Assembly (NCBI RefSeq): GCF_003814915.1
Contig: NZ_RKQK01000001.1
Location: forward strand, 1,008,031-1,072,030
DNA length: 64,000 nt
Direction of reading: 5' to 3'
DNA from: Pacificibacter maritimus
GTDB lineage: Bacteria > Pseudomonadota > Alphaproteobacteria > Rhodobacterales > Rhodobacteraceae
In this document: in pieces, positions 1 to 9,163 of the stretch
Numbering within the stretch: the first letter of the stretch is position 1
Layout of the letters: every line of letters begins with the position of its first letter
Position numbers and translations under genes: made by a program
The notes under the pieces: model-generated
The model's input: only the letters and a program-made list of their open reading frames with translations
Told to the model about the DNA's origin: nothing
The model's database searches: none

Positions 1-945
1 AATGTCATTCCCGCCATTCTTTTGGCGATGGTTGTCTCTGGCCTTTTGGCTGTGGTGATCGGCTTTATCTCGCTGCGCCGTTCAGGAATTTACTTTTCAA
101 TTCTGACACTTGCCTTTGCACAGATGTGTTACAAACTAGCCTATTCTGTGCTGACGCCTATCACAAACGGCGAAACAGGTTTGCAACTGGCGCTAAGCGA
201 TCCACGCATTTTAGATGGCACGAATGAAAGCGCGTCTTTGCCTGTGACCAATATCTTTGGCTTGGCGATGAACAGTTCCTATAAGGTCGAAGCGCTCAAC
301 CGCGTGTTTACCTTTAATGTCGGTTTCTACTTTTGCGGCATCGTTGCGATCTTGGCTTTTTACATCGCTATTCGCCTGTTTCGCTCGCCCTTTGGCATGA
401 TGTTGCGCGCGGTCAAAACAAATCAACAGCGCATGAATTACATGGGTCTGAACACCCGCCCCTACACATTAGCCGCTTTCGTGATTTCAGGCATGTATGC
501 GGGTCTTGCAGGTGGATTGCTGGCAGCAATGGACCCATTGGCAGGCGCTGACCGTATGCTTTGGACCGCATCAGGCGAGGTTGTTATCATGACGATCCTT
601 GGCGGCGCGGGCACTTTGATGGGGCCAGTTTTAGGCGCAGGTGTGATCAAATACCTTGAAAACATCTTCTCCAAGATCAACGAAAGCGTGCTGCATTCTT
701 GGTTCCACTGGTTGCCTGATGGGCTTGAGCACGCTGTCGTTTGGGTATTTGCCCGCTTCACAGGCGAAGGCTGGCACCTGACATTGGGCCTGACCTTTAT
801 GCTGGTTGTTACATTCTTGCCCGGTGGATTGGTGGAAGGCACGCGCCGTATCAAATCCCTCATGGCGCGCCTGCGCAGGCCAAAAGCTGGCCGCACGGAA
901 CCCAAAGCGGATGATCAACCATCCCCTTTCAAAAAACCACTTTAA
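1..945 (+). CDS. livM: Branched-chain amino acid type ABC transporter permease LivM (5' end outside window)
   Basis: Inner-membrane permease of a hydrophobic amino acid (HAAT/Liv) ABC importer. The reading frame is already open at base 1, so the N-terminus lies upstream of the window; the internal TTG and ATG codons at 22 and 28 are unlikely to be the real start. The visible part has repeated hydrophobic segments, the LivM-type stretch '[17 protein letters not shown]' near the start and the conserved '[13 protein letters not shown]' loop that contacts the ATPases. The C-terminus is a basic cytoplasmic tail. livG follows after 12 bases and livF after that, so they form one operon. Substrate is not shown by sequence; the acetyl-CoA synthetase downstream makes a carboxylate or amide conceivable. 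Confidence 0.88.
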   Translation, partial: NVIPAILLAMVVSGLLAVVIGFISLRRSGIYFSILTLAFAQMCYKLAYSVLTPITNGETGLQLALSDPRILDGTNESASLPVTNIFGLAMNSSYKVEALNRVFTFNVGFYFCGIVAILAFYIAIRLFRSPFGMMLRAVKTNQQRMNYMGLNTRPYTLAAFVISGMYAGLAGGLLAAMDPLAGADRMLWTASGEVVIMTILGGAGTLMGPVLGAGVIKYLENIFSKINESVLHSWFHWLPDGLEHAVVWVFARFTGEGWHLTLGLTFMLVVTFLPGGLVEGTRRIKSLMARLRRPKAGRTEPKADDQPSPFKKPL

Positions 946-957
946 GGAGGCATCATA

Positions 958-1719
958 ATGGGAATTCTTGAAGTCAAAAATATCAACAAACGCTTTGGCG
1001 GCTTGCAAGCCTTAGGGGATGTAAATCTGTCCGTAAAAGAAAACTCGGTTCATGCCATTATTGGACCGAACGGCGCTGGAAAATCCACTTTGCTCAATTG
1101 TTTGGTCGGAAAGCTTATGCCCGACACAGGGTCGGTGACATTTGACGGGCAATCGCTTTTGGGGCGCAAGCCGCATGAAATCAACCAACTTGGGATCAGC
1201 CGCGTGTTTCAAACGCCTGAAATATTTGGCGATCTCACTGTGATGGAAAACGTGCTGATCCCTTGTTTTGCCAAACGCGATGGGGCCTTTCGACTTAATG
1301 CTTTGACCAGCATTGCGCAGGAACCTGATGTGCGTGCAAAGGCTGAACAGATGTTGATCGATGTAAATATGATCGACAAACGTCATATGCAGGGATCGTC
1401 CCTGTCGCGCGGTGACAAACGCCGATTGGAAATGGCGATGTGTCTGGCCCAAGATCCACGCCTTTTGTTATTGGATGAACCAACGGCTGGCATGGCGCGC
1501 GCGGACACGAACAACACCATCGATCTGCTCAAGGAAATCCATGAAAAGCGCGACATCACCATGGCGATTATCGAACACGATATGCATGTGGTGTTTTCAC
1601 TGGCGGATCGGATCACGGTCTTAGCCCAAGGCACACCACTCGTCGAAGACACGCCAGACAATATCAAAGGCCACCCCAAGGTCAAAGAAGCCTATCTGGG
1701 CGAAACGCAGCAAGTTTAG
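958..1719 (+). CDS. livG: Liv-type ABC transporter ATP-binding protein LivG
   Basis: Cytoplasmic ATPase subunit of the importer whose permease precedes it. Walker A 'GPNGAGKST' lies at about residues 36-44, Walker B 'LLLLDEPTAG' near residue 170 and the H-loop 'IIEHDM' near 200. The 253-residue length and the C-terminal extension after the H-loop (proline/histidine containing, 'KGHPKVKEAYLG') are typical of LivG. The ABC signature reads 'LSRGDKRR' instead of the usual LSxGQ/E form, which is unusual though all other motifs are intact. The start ATG has an 'AAGGAGG' ribosome binding site that overlaps the livM stop region. Confidence 0.93.
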   Translation: MGILEVKNINKRFGGLQALGDVNLSVKENSVHAIIGPNGAGKSTLLNCLVGKLMPDTGSVTFDGQSLLGRKPHEINQLGISRVFQTPEIFGDLTVMENVLIPCFAKRDGAFRLNALTSIAQEPDVRAKAEQMLIDVNMIDKRHMQGSSLSRGDKRRLEMAMCLAQDPRLLLLDEPTAGMARADTNNTIDLLKEIHEKRDITMAIIEHDMHVVFSLADRITVLAQGTPLVEDTPDNIKGHPKVKEAYLGETQQV

Positions 1720-1730
1720 GAGCGCGCATC

Positions 1731-2495
1731 ATGGCCGAAAAAGTTCTAGATATACCAAAAAACATCAATGCCAATCATGCCGAAACCGCGCCCGCGTATT
1801 TTTCGGTTTGGGATTTGCATGCCTATTACGGCGAAAGCTATATCGTTCAGGGCATTTCTTTTAACATTCACGAGGGCGAAATCCTTGCCCTTTTGGGGCG
1901 CAACGGTGCGGGCAAAACATCCACCCTGCGCGCGATCGCCCGCTTGGATGATCCGATGGTGACACGCGGTGAAATTTGGCTTGATCACCAACACCTGCAC
2001 ACAATGAAGTCACACGAAGCAGCCATCGCGGGCTTGGGTTTGGTGCCCGAAGACCGTCGTATCATTCCCGGCCTAACGGTCGAAGAAAACCTGCAACTGG
2101 CGCAGATCGTCGAACCTGTAGGCTGGTCACTGGATCGCATCTATGAATTGTTCCCGCGTCTCAAAGAACGGCGCAAGCAAGAAGGCGTGACCTTGTCAGG
2201 AGGCGAGCAACAAATGCTGTCGATCGCACGTGCTTTAGCCCGCGATATCAAAGTGTTACTTCTCGATGAACCCTATGAAGGCTTGGCGCCTGTTATTGTA
2301 GATGAGATAGAAAAGACACTGCGCATCATCAAAGCCCAAGGGATCACAACCATTTTGGTCGAACAAAATGCCGTAAGGGCATTGAACCTTGCTGATCGTG
2401 CGGTCATTCTCGACACAGGGACGGTCGTCTATGATGGTTCAGCCAAAGAGGTTTTAGAAAATGAAACCCTGCGCGCTGAATATCTAGCTATTTAA
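1731..2495 (+). CDS. livF: Liv-type ABC transporter ATP-binding protein LivF
   Basis: Second ATPase of the Liv-type importer. After a roughly 25-residue N-terminal extension the ABC domain begins ('FSVWDLHAYYGES', typical LivF 'AYYG' motif). Walker A is 'GRNGAGKTST', the signature is a canonical 'LSGGEQQML' and Walker B reads 'LLLDEPYEGLAP', the last being a LivF hallmark. It begins 11 bases after livG and ends the transporter operon; a stem-loop follows before acs. LivF normally dimerises with LivG on the LivH/LivM permease pair; LivH and the binding protein should lie upstream of this window. Confidence 0.93.
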   Translation: MAEKVLDIPKNINANHAETAPAYFSVWDLHAYYGESYIVQGISFNIHEGEILALLGRNGAGKTSTLRAIARLDDPMVTRGEIWLDHQHLHTMKSHEAAIAGLGLVPEDRRIIPGLTVEENLQLAQIVEPVGWSLDRIYELFPRLKERRKQEGVTLSGGEQQMLSIARALARDIKVLLLDEPYEGLAPVIVDEIEKTLRIIKAQGITTILVEQNAVRALNLADRAVILDTGTVVYDGSAKEVLENETLRAEYLAI

Positions 2496-2502
2496 CTTGG
2501 CG

Positions 2503-2531
2503 CCTTGCTTTGGGTTTTGCCCAAGGCAAGG
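2503..2531 (+). other. Intergenic stem-loop between livF and acs
   Basis: Twelve-base arms at 2503-2514 and 2520-2531 pair with a single G-T wobble around a five-base loop. There is no T tract after it, so it is probably an mRNA-stabilising or attenuating hairpin at the end of the transporter message rather than a strong terminator. Confidence 0.5.
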
Positions 2532-2582
2532 ACATCAGCAGTATAAGACGGGCGGATCATCAAAAATCCGCGGAGGAACAGC

Positions 2583-4538
2583 ATGACACATACCACACAT
2601 TCACCCTCACAAAGCTTTACAGACACTGCGCATCTTGACCGCGCAGGCTATGACGCGATGTATGCAGAGTCCCTTGCGGATCCTGAGAAATTTTGGGGCG
2701 ATCAGGGAAAAATCTTGGATTGGATCACGCCCTACACCCAAGTCAAACAGACCGATTTCAATTTCGGCAAGGTGGATATCAAGTGGTACGCGGATGGTGT
2801 TTTGAATGTGTCAGCCAATTGCATTGATCGCCATCTGGCCACACGCGGCGATCAAACTGCCATTATTTTCGAACCTGATGATCCCAATGATCCCGCCCAA
2901 CATATCACTTACAACGCGCTCTCCGACAAAGTGAACCGCTTTGCCAATGTGCTCTTGTCCCAAGGGGTAATGCGCGGGGATCGTGTGGTGATCTATCTGC
3001 CGATGATCCCTGAAGCTGCCTATGCTATGCTGGCCTGCGCTCGCATCGGCGCTATTCATTCTATTGTTTTCGCTGGATTTTCCCCTGATGCTTTGGCCAA
3101 TCGCATCAACGATTCAGGCGCAAAAATCCTGATCACAGCCGATACAGCGCCACGCGGCGGGCGCAAAACGGCGTTGAAATCCAACGCTGATGCCGCATTG
3201 TTGCACTGTTCAGACAAAGTGCGCTGTCTTGTTGTGAAACATACAGGCGATCAAATTTCATGGACTGAAAATCGCGATGTCGATGTCAAATTTCTGATGC
3301 AACACGCCTCACCCGATTGTCCGCCTCGCCCGATGAACGCCGAAGATCCGCTGTTTGTACTCTACACATCTGGATCAACAGGCAAGCCAAAAGGCGTTGT
3401 GCATACCTCTGGCGGCTATCTGGCCTATGCGGCTATGACTCATAAATATGTGTTCGATTATCATGACGGCGATGTGTTTTGGTGTACCGCCGATGTGGGG
3501 TGGGTCACGGGTCACAGCTATATTGTCTATGGTCCATTAGCCAATGGCGCGACCACTTTGATGTTCGAAGGCGTGCCCACCTACCCTGATGCTGGGCGCT
3601 TTTGGGCAGTCTGTGAAAAGCACAAGGTCAATCAATTCTATACCGCTCCCACCGCGCTGCGCGCTTTAATGGGCCAAGGCAATTCTTTCGTCGAAAACTA
3701 TGACCTGTCCGACATCAAAGTCTTAGGCACCGTGGGCGAACCGATCAATCCAGAGGCGTGGAATTGGTACAATGACGTTGTCGGCAAAGGCCGCGCCCCC
3801 ATCGTGGACACATGGTGGCAAACCGAAACGGGCGGGCATCTTTTAGCACCAATTCCAGGCGCTGTGCCAACCAAACCAGGCTCTGCCACATTGCCATTTT
3901 TTGGCGTACAACCCGTTATCTTGGACCCGACGACAGGCGAAGAAATCACGACGACCGAGGCCGAAGGGGTTCTATGTCTCAAAGACTCTTGGCCTGGTCA
4001 AATGCGTACGGTTTGGGGCGATCATGAGCGTTTCCAGGAAACATATTTTCAACAATACAAAGGCTACTACTTTTCGGGTGATGGGTGCCGCCGCGATGCC
4101 GATGGCTACTACTGGATCACGGGTCGCGTGGACGATGTGATCAATGTGTCAGGCCACCGTATGGGCACCGCCGAAGTGGAAAGCGCATTGGTCGCAAACG
4201 CCACTGTTGCAGAGGCGGCAGTCGTTGGCTTTCCCCATGAAATCAAGGGCCAAGGCATTTATGCCTATGTCACATTGATGAATGACCAAACCCCATCTGA
4301 AGCCTTAAAAAAGGAACTGGAAACATGGGTGCGCACAGAAATAGGCCCCATAGCCAAGCCTGATTTCATTCAATGGGCGCCGGGCTTGCCCAAAACACGC
4401 TCAGGTAAAATCATGCGTCGTATCCTGCGCAAAATCGCCGAAAATGACACAGGCAGCTTGGGCGACACCTCTACCCTTGCCGATCCTTCAGTCGTGGATG
4501 ATTTGATCGCGAATTCGATCTATAATTCAGAGGCATAA
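2583..4538 (+). CDS. acs: Acetyl-coenzyme A synthetase
   Basis: Cytoplasmic AMP-forming acetate-CoA ligase: acetate + ATP + CoA gives acetyl-CoA + AMP + PPi. The 651 residues match the usual Acs length. Visible motifs are the N-terminal ACAS region ('[14 protein letters not shown]'), the P-loop-like '[16 protein letters not shown]', the acetate-pocket 'WWQTETGG', and near the C-terminus '[11 protein letters not shown]', which holds the lysine that Pat-type acetyltransferases modify in this family. A 'GGAGGAACAGC' ribosome binding site precedes the ATG. It is downstream of a Liv-type importer, possibly co-transcribed through the hairpin between them, and is followed by a strong terminator. PrpE (propionyl-CoA synthetase) is the nearest alternative, but length and N-terminus favour Acs. 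Confidence 0.94.
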   Translation: MTHTTHSPSQSFTDTAHLDRAGYDAMYAESLADPEKFWGDQGKILDWITPYTQVKQTDFNFGKVDIKWYADGVLNVSANCIDRHLATRGDQTAIIFEPDDPNDPAQHITYNALSDKVNRFANVLLSQGVMRGDRVVIYLPMIPEAAYAMLACARIGAIHSIVFAGFSPDALANRINDSGAKILITADTAPRGGRKTALKSNADAALLHCSDKVRCLVVKHTGDQISWTENRDVDVKFLMQHASPDCPPRPMNAEDPLFVLYTSGSTGKPKGVVHTSGGYLAYAAMTHKYVFDYHDGDVFWCTADVGWVTGHSYIVYGPLANGATTLMFEGVPTYPDAGRFWAVCEKHKVNQFYTAPTALRALMGQGNSFVENYDLSDIKVLGTVGEPINPEAWNWYNDVVGKGRAPIVDTWWQTETGGHLLAPIPGAVPTKPGSATLPFFGVQPVILDPTTGEEITTTEAEGVLCLKDSWPGQMRTVWGDHERFQETYFQQYKGYYFSGDGCRRDADGYYWITGRVDDVINVSGHRMGTAEVESALVANATVAEAAVVGFPHEIKGQGIYAYVTLMNDQTPSEALKKELETWVRTEIGPIAKPDFIQWAPGLPKTRSGKIMRRILRKIAENDTGSLGDTSTLADPSVVDDLIANSIYNSEA

Positions 4539-4561
4539 TACCGCAAATTTGCTGCTCAAGG

Positions 4562-4588
4562 CCGCCTTTTAGACAAGGCGGTCTTTTG
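4562..4588 (+). terminator. Rho-independent terminator of acs
   Basis: A seven-pair GC-rich stem (CCGCCTT / AAGGCGG, 4562-4568 with 4575-4581) and six-base loop are followed by the T-rich run TCTTTTG. It sits 24 bases after the acs stop. Confidence 0.8.
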
Positions 4589-4666
4589 CCTGCGGCGTCA
4601 AAAATTCATCGTCGAATTGCGCCTTGGTTAACCATAAATTTTCTTTTGCATGACATTGCTAAAACC

Positions 4667-5524
4667 ATGCAAGCGCTGCCTGTAACCACTGAAAAACATT
4701 GGGATCGCCTGTGCGATCACTTTCAAGCACCTTTAGGGCAGCGCTGGATCTATGGCGCCGCTGCGGCACGCCTAGGGCGCAGGGTTGAACGGATTGCAGT
4801 GATGCACGGCGATGTGCCAGTTGCCCTTTCGCAAACCGTCAGTCGCAAATATGTAGGCGTGCATCTATCGCTTTCCACTGGAGGGCCATTGCTGTGCCCT
4901 TCGGTCAACAAAGAGACCGCCCTTTCCGCCTTGAAACAGCCGCAGGCATGGCCGCACATTTTCATCGGCACTCCAAACAAGCCACTGGGTAAGCTGCCGC
5001 TGTCAAAGGCGACATCCCACTGTATATTGGACATTTCTCAAGACCTAGATAGGCTGCGGGCGAACCTGCACGGGAAATGGCGCAATGCACTGCGCAAGGC
5101 TGAAAAGGCCGGTGTAAAATCCGCACAAGTTCAACCACGCCCACAAGCGCTGATGCCGCTTTTAGCTGCCGAAAAACAGCGTCAAGCACAGGTAAATTAC
5201 CGCGCCATACCGCCAGAATTTACCTTGGCATTGCAAGAAGTTGCCCCAAGATCATTGCGGCTGTTTGAAGTGCTTGATGCCCAGATGTTGTTTTTAAAAC
5301 ACGGCAACAGCGCCACATATCATATCGGCCACACTGGCCCACAGGGTCGTGCGATAAATGCCCATAATTTGATCCTGTGGCAGGCGATCAAAGTGTTAAA
5401 ATCACAAGGAGTCACACGGCTCTACTTGGGCAGCATAGACCCACAGCGGGCAGCAAGCTTAGCGCGTTTCAAACTGCGCACAGGGGCAGAGGTTTTTCGG
5501 GGATTTGCAGCTCATCTAATGTAA
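4667..5524 (+). CDS. GNAT-family acetyltransferase of the FemAB/BioF2-like type
   Basis: A 285-residue protein of the FemAB/lipid II glycyltransferase-like GNAT group (Pfam BioF2-like acetyltransferase type). Supporting features are 'DRLRANLHGKWRNALRKAEKAG' type helix, split here as 'LHGKWRNALRKAEKAGV' at about residues 148-164, and the C-terminal GNAT half with 'ATYHIGHTGPQGRAINAHN' followed by an aliphatic helix and 'LYLGSID'. Such proteins move an amino acid or acyl group from aminoacyl-tRNA or CoA to an amine; the exact substrate is unknown. The ATG at 4667 is chosen because the longer TTG-started frame from 4586 would begin inside the acs terminator. It is a single-gene unit ending at a shared terminator. 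Confidence 0.75.
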   Translation: MQALPVTTEKHWDRLCDHFQAPLGQRWIYGAAAARLGRRVERIAVMHGDVPVALSQTVSRKYVGVHLSLSTGGPLLCPSVNKETALSALKQPQAWPHIFIGTPNKPLGKLPLSKATSHCILDISQDLDRLRANLHGKWRNALRKAEKAGVKSAQVQPRPQALMPLLAAEKQRQAQVNYRAIPPEFTLALQEVAPRSLRLFEVLDAQMLFLKHGNSATYHIGHTGPQGRAINAHNLILWQAIKVLKSQGVTRLYLGSIDPQRAASLARFKLRTGAEVFRGFAAHLM

Positions 5525-5528
5525 AAAA

Positions 5529-5551
5529 GCCCCGCTGTTTTCATGCGGGGC
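5529..5551. terminator. Bidirectional terminator between convergent genes
   Basis: Perfect seven-pair stem GCCCCGC / GCGGGGC (5529-5535 with 5545-5551) with a T-rich run on the right side and an A run on the left side, so it can end transcription from both the acetyltransferase (+) and the pyrimidine operon (-). Confidence 0.82.
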
Positions 5552-5582
5552 CTTCTCTTATTTTATCAGTAAGACATTGCGA

Positions 5583-6566
5583 TTAGTTAAACGCCATATC
5601 CGTGATTTCCATCGTATATGCACCCTCAGGTGTCTTTGTGATCACAGGATCGGACCCGCCCGATAAAAGCGATTCCACGGTGCGGTCGTAATCAGCCATC
5701 TCAAGTGCCCCTGTTGACCCTTCGATCAATTTGGCAACTTCGCCCATCATACGGATTTGATGCTTTTCGGTCTGTGCGCCAGTTTCGTCATATTCCAAAA
5801 CGATTTCAGCAGCTTCTTCTGGGTTTTCAGCAGCCCATGTCCATCCGTCCATCGAAGCTTTGACAAAGCGTGCCATTTTATCTTTGAATTCAGCATCTTC
5901 TAGGCTGTCTTCTAAAACGTAAAGCCCATCTTCCAGTGTGGCCACGCCTTGGTCTTCGTATTTGAATGTGACCAACTCGTCCTCAGAAATACCAGCGTCA
6001 ATCACCTGCCAGTATTCGTTATAGGTCATGGTAGAAATACAGGCCGCCTGTTTTTGCAACAAGGGATCAACGTTAAAGCCCTGTTTCAAGACATTCACAC
6101 CACCTTCAGAACCATCCGTAGCGATGCCAAGTTTGCCCATCCAGCTCAAGAACGGATATTCATTGCCGTAAAACCAAACGCCCAAGGTGCTGCCTGCGAA
6201 ATCTTCAGGCGAAGTCACGCCGCTTTCTTTCAAACAGGTCAACATCATGCCAGATGATTTGAAAGGCTGCGCAATATTCACCACTGGCGCACCATTTTCA
6301 CGTGCCGCCAAAGCAGATGGCATCCAGTCAACCATCACATCCGCACCGCCGCCCAACAGCACTTGCACAGGTGCCACATCAGGCCCACCAGGCTTAATAG
6401 TGACGTTCAAATCGGCTTCCTCATACAGGCCTTTTTCCAAGGCCACATAGTAGCCCGCGAATTGCGCTTGGGTCACCCATTTCAACTGCAATGTTACATC
6501 GTCCGCTGCAAAAGCGCCCGTTGTCATCGCAGCAAGAACACTTGCGCTCATCATTAGATTTTTCAT
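5583..6566 (-). CDS. NMT1/THI5-type ABC transporter substrate-binding protein, probable pyrimidine-related solute
   Basis: Periplasmic binding protein of 327 residues with a clear signal peptide (cleavage after 'GAFA', about residue 20). The mature start 'LQLKWVTQAQFAGYYVALEKG' pattern, seen here as 'LKWVTQAQFAGYYVALEKG', is diagnostic of the NMT1/THI5/ThiY family, which binds aromatic N-heterocycles or their breakdown products. It is last in a minus-strand operon pydC-pydB-ATPase-permease-permease-binding protein. A GGAGG ribosome binding site precedes the ATG. The family alone would suggest a thiamine precursor (HMP or formylaminopyrimidine), but its place behind dihydropyrimidinase makes uracil, thymine, dihydropyrimidines or hydantoins more likely. 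That substrate is an inference. Confidence 0.85.
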   Translation of the reverse strand: MKNLMMSASVLAAMTTGAFAADDVTLQLKWVTQAQFAGYYVALEKGLYEEADLNVTIKPGGPDVAPVQVLLGGGADVMVDWMPSALAARENGAPVVNIAQPFKSSGMMLTCLKESGVTSPEDFAGSTLGVWFYGNEYPFLSWMGKLGIATDGSEGGVNVLKQGFNVDPLLQKQAACISTMTYNEYWQVIDAGISEDELVTFKYEDQGVATLEDGLYVLEDSLEDAEFKDKMARFVKASMDGWTWAAENPEEAAEIVLEYDETGAQTEKHQIRMMGEVAKLIEGSTGALEMADYDRTVESLLSGGSDPVITKTPEGAYTMEITDMAFN

Positions 6567-6623
6567 AGTACAACCTCCAAGTTGTTGAACTGCCGAGGTT
6601 TTCCCCGTGCAATTTTGATGCGG

Positions 6624-7400
6624 TTACCCGCGGTGTGACGGGTGCCAAAAGGTCACCCTTTTCTCAATGAGAGCGACCAAACCGTAAAGTGCGGTGCCCG
6701 TGAGTGCAGATATAAAGATTTCAGCCCAAACCATATCAGTTGCCAAGCGTCCCATCTCTGTGGTGATGCGAAAACCCATACCACGGATAGGAGAGCCAAA
6801 ATATTCAGCAACGATAGCCCCAATCAGCGCCAAAGTTGTCGAAATTTTAAGTCCCGTAAACACAAAAGGCAGGGCCGCGGGAATGCGCAATTTCATCAAA
6901 GTCGCCACATGGCCTGCCGCATAGGTCCGCATTAAATCGCGTTGCATGGTATCGGCCGCAGACAGACCTGCAAGTGTGTTCACCAACATGGGAAAGAAAA
7001 CCATGATCGCAACGACTGCTGCTTTTGAATGCCAATCAAAGCCGAACCACATCACCATAATCGGGGCGAGACCTACAATTGGAAGGGCTGCAAAAAAGTT
7101 GGCGACAGGCATCAAGCCACGTTTCAAAAAGACAAAGCGGTCAACCACCAAGGCCAATGCGATGCCTGCAAGGCTGCCCATCCAAATGCCATTCAACGCA
7201 CCTTTTAGCACGGTCTGAACCCAGTCGCCCCATAAGATCGCGGCAGAACTCGCAATCGCAGCACCGATGGCACTTGGTGCAGGCAAAAGTGCAGGAGAGA
7301 CATTGAACAGATGCACCCCGATTTCCCATAGGACCAAAACCAAAAGACCAAACCCAACGGGATAGGCGATACGTTCGAATTGTGTATCTTTTTGTCTCAT
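6624..7400 (-). CDS. ABC transporter permease (SsuC/TauC/ThiX-like) of the pyrimidine operon
   Basis: Inner-membrane permease of 258 residues with about six membrane segments, belonging to the BPD_transp_1 family used by nitrate, taurine and ThiXYZ importers. The cytoplasmic ATPase-contact (EAA-like) stretch reads 'MRTYAAGHVATLMKLRIPAALP'; within it 'LMRTYAAG' and 'KLRIPAALPF' are the recognisable ends. Its ATG overlaps the stop of the preceding permease gene by four bases (ATGA), showing translational coupling. A paralogous permease lies directly upstream, so the complex probably has a heterodimeric channel. Confidence 0.88.
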   Translation of the reverse strand: MRQKDTQFERIAYPVGFGLLVLVLWEIGVHLFNVSPALLPAPSAIGAAIASSAAILWGDWVQTVLKGALNGIWMGSLAGIALALVVDRFVFLKRGLMPVANFFAALPIVGLAPIMVMWFGFDWHSKAAVVAIMVFFPMLVNTLAGLSAADTMQRDLMRTYAAGHVATLMKLRIPAALPFVFTGLKISTTLALIGAIVAEYFGSPIRGMGFRITTEMGRLATDMVWAEIFISALTGTALYGLVALIEKRVTFWHPSHRG

Positions 7401-8275
7401 ACTGGACGCCCTCCCATGGCACGGCGCAGGATTTGTTCAAGTCCGCCGATGGTAACGATCAAAAGCCCAGCAAGGATCGCTGCGGCAAATAACGCGGCCC
7501 ACATGATCATCGGTTCGCCAAATTGTGACCCGATCAACATCCGAGCGCCTAGCCCAGCAATGGCACTGGTGGACAATTCGCCGACCACTGCACCAACAAA
7601 AGCCGCGGCCACGCTGACTTTCAAAGAGGCAAAGAAGTAAGGCATAGAGGCAGGCACACGCAGTTTCCAAAACACGGCACGCGGTCCCGCGCCGTAAGTT
7701 CGCAACAGGTCAAGCTGCATGTGATCAGGACTAGACAGGCCTTTTACCATACTGACCATCACAGGAAAAAAGCTAAGATAGGCGGCGATTATGGCTTTGG
7801 GGACCAACAAAGTCCCTGCTCCCGCTGCATTGCTGAGAATGACAATAATTGGCGCGAGGGCCACAATCGGAATGGTCTGCGAAATAATCGCCCAAGGCAT
7901 CAAGCTGAGGCGTCCGATACGGCTGAGCACGATGATTGCAGCCAGCCCGACCCCGATCACAATGCCTAAAGCAAAGCCCCAAAGTGTTGTTTTTAAGGTG
8001 ATAAAGCCCTGATACACCAAAGATCGTTTCGAGGTGATTTTCTTTTCAACCGTGGTTTTCCAAAGCTCTGAAACCACTTGATGAGGGACAGGCAGCAAGG
8101 GGCGCGACTGCTGCATGGTATCGCCGATGACCTCTGACAGGCTGGGGCTGGTGCCCGCGCGTGCCGCTTGATCAAAGGTCCATGTCGAATTCATTTTGAT
8201 CGCGGCCCCGTACCAAATCACCACCAAAGCGACGACAACGGTCAAAATAGGCAATATTGAACGACGGAATGTCAT
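7397..8275 (-). CDS. ABC transporter permease (SsuC/ThiX-like), first of two in the pyrimidine operon
   Basis: A 292-residue inner-membrane permease, similar in architecture to its downstream neighbour, with an N-terminal anchor ('ILTVVVALVVIWYGAAI'), a periplasmic stretch of about 60 residues and a six-helix core. The EAA-like loop contains 'LLRTYGAGPRAVFWKLRVP'. The ATG at 8275 is preferred over the upstream codon at 8329: it has an 'AGGGGTAAG' ribosome binding site and lies eight bases after the ATPase stop, whereas the longer form would run back into the ATPase gene. Two non-identical permeases are common in this transporter subfamily. Confidence 0.87.
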   Translation of the reverse strand: MTFRRSILPILTVVVALVVIWYGAAIKMNSTWTFDQAARAGTSPSLSEVIGDTMQQSRPLLPVPHQVVSELWKTTVEKKITSKRSLVYQGFITLKTTLWGFALGIVIGVGLAAIIVLSRIGRLSLMPWAIISQTIPIVALAPIIVILSNAAGAGTLLVPKAIIAAYLSFFPVMVSMVKGLSSPDHMQLDLLRTYGAGPRAVFWKLRVPASMPYFFASLKVSVAAAFVGAVVGELSTSAIAGLGARMLIGSQFGEPMIMWAALFAAAILAGLLIVTIGGLEQILRRAMGGRPV

Positions 8276-8282
8276 AGCGATC

Positions 8283-9059
8283 TTACCCCTCATGCCCTGC
8301 ACGCAGGCCGTCGCGCACGCGATGCGCAATCTCGATAAATTCGGGACTGTCGCGGATTTCTAAGGGGCGTTCTTTAGGCAAAGGGCTTTCGATGATGTCT
8401 GTTATCCGACCAGGTCGTGGTGACATAACGACAATTTTGGTGCTTAGATAGACCGCTTCGGGAATAGAATGCGTAACGAAAGCGATGGTCTTTTCGGTAC
8501 GCGCCCAAAGCTTGAGGACCTGTTCATTCAGGTGGTCACGTACGATTTCATCCAAAGCCCCGAAAGGTTCGTCCATCAATAAAATATCGGCATCAAAAGC
8601 CAAAGCGCGGGCGATGGATGCGCGTTGCTGCATACCGCCTGATAGTTGCCATGGGTATTTCTTTTCAAAACCTTCTAGGTCAACAAGTTCTAGCACTTTT
8701 CGAACACGCTTAGCCTGTTCTTCTTTGGAAAAGCGCATAATTTCCAATGGAAGTTTCACATTTCCGCCAATCGTGCGCCACGGGTACAATCCTGCCGCTT
8801 GAAACACATAGCCGTATGATCGCGCTTTTCGTGCCTCTGTCGGGGTCAGTCCATTAACGGTAAGCTGACCATCTGTCGGTGTTTCTAACCCCGCGATACA
8901 GCGCAAAAGAGTGGTTTTTCCGCAGCCGGAAGGCCCAATAAAAGAAACGAAATCGCCTTTGTTGATCTGTAAATCGACATTTTTCAGCGCCTGCACTGCA
9001 CCGTCATTGGTTGGAAAGGTTAGGTCCACGCCGGACACATCTATAACTGGCTTTTTCAT
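8283..9059 (-). CDS. ABC transporter ATP-binding protein (SsuB/TauB/ThiZ-like)
   Basis: Cytoplasmic ATPase, 258 residues. Walker A 'GPSGCGKTT' near residue 43, signature 'LSGGMQQRASIARAL' near 140, Walker B 'LLMDEPFGALD' near 160 and H-loop 'VTHSIPEAVYLS' near 195 are all intact. 'LSGGMQQR' and 'VTHSI.EAV' are typical of the nitrate/sulfonate/taurine subfamily that pairs with NMT1-type binding proteins. The gene lies 104 bases after pydB with hairpin-forming sequence in the gap, and 7 bases before the first permease. Confidence 0.91.
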   Translation of the reverse strand: MKKPVIDVSGVDLTFPTNDGAVQALKNVDLQINKGDFVSFIGPSGCGKTTLLRCIAGLETPTDGQLTVNGLTPTEARKARSYGYVFQAAGLYPWRTIGGNVKLPLEIMRFSKEEQAKRVRKVLELVDLEGFEKKYPWQLSGGMQQRASIARALAFDADILLMDEPFGALDEIVRDHLNEQVLKLWARTEKTIAFVTHSIPEAVYLSTKIVVMSPRPGRITDIIESPLPKERPLEIRDSPEFIEIAHRVRDGLRAGHEG

Positions 9060-9103
9060 GGCTGGTCTTTCTGCCTCACTTTGCGCGAGATCTGTAAGTC
9101 GTC

Positions 9104-9161
9104 CCTGTTTTGAAACAGGCGAATTGCGCCGCCTGCCCCTTTTTCACCTTTGCGCAGGCGG
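9104..9161 (-). other. Intercistronic hairpins between pydB and the transporter genes
   Basis: Two inverted repeats fill the gap: CCTGTTT/AAACAGG (9104-9119, two-base loop) and CCGCCTGC/GCAGGCGG (9129-9136 with 9154-9161). Neither has a T tract on the minus strand, so they look like mRNA processing or stability elements that could set different enzyme and transporter levels. Confidence 0.45.
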
Positions 9162-9163
9162 TC

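Noticed and set aside
4586-4666. Extended N-terminus of the FemAB-like acetyltransferase from a TTG codon
   Set aside because: The extension would begin inside the acs terminator and has no family similarity; ATG 4667 is used.
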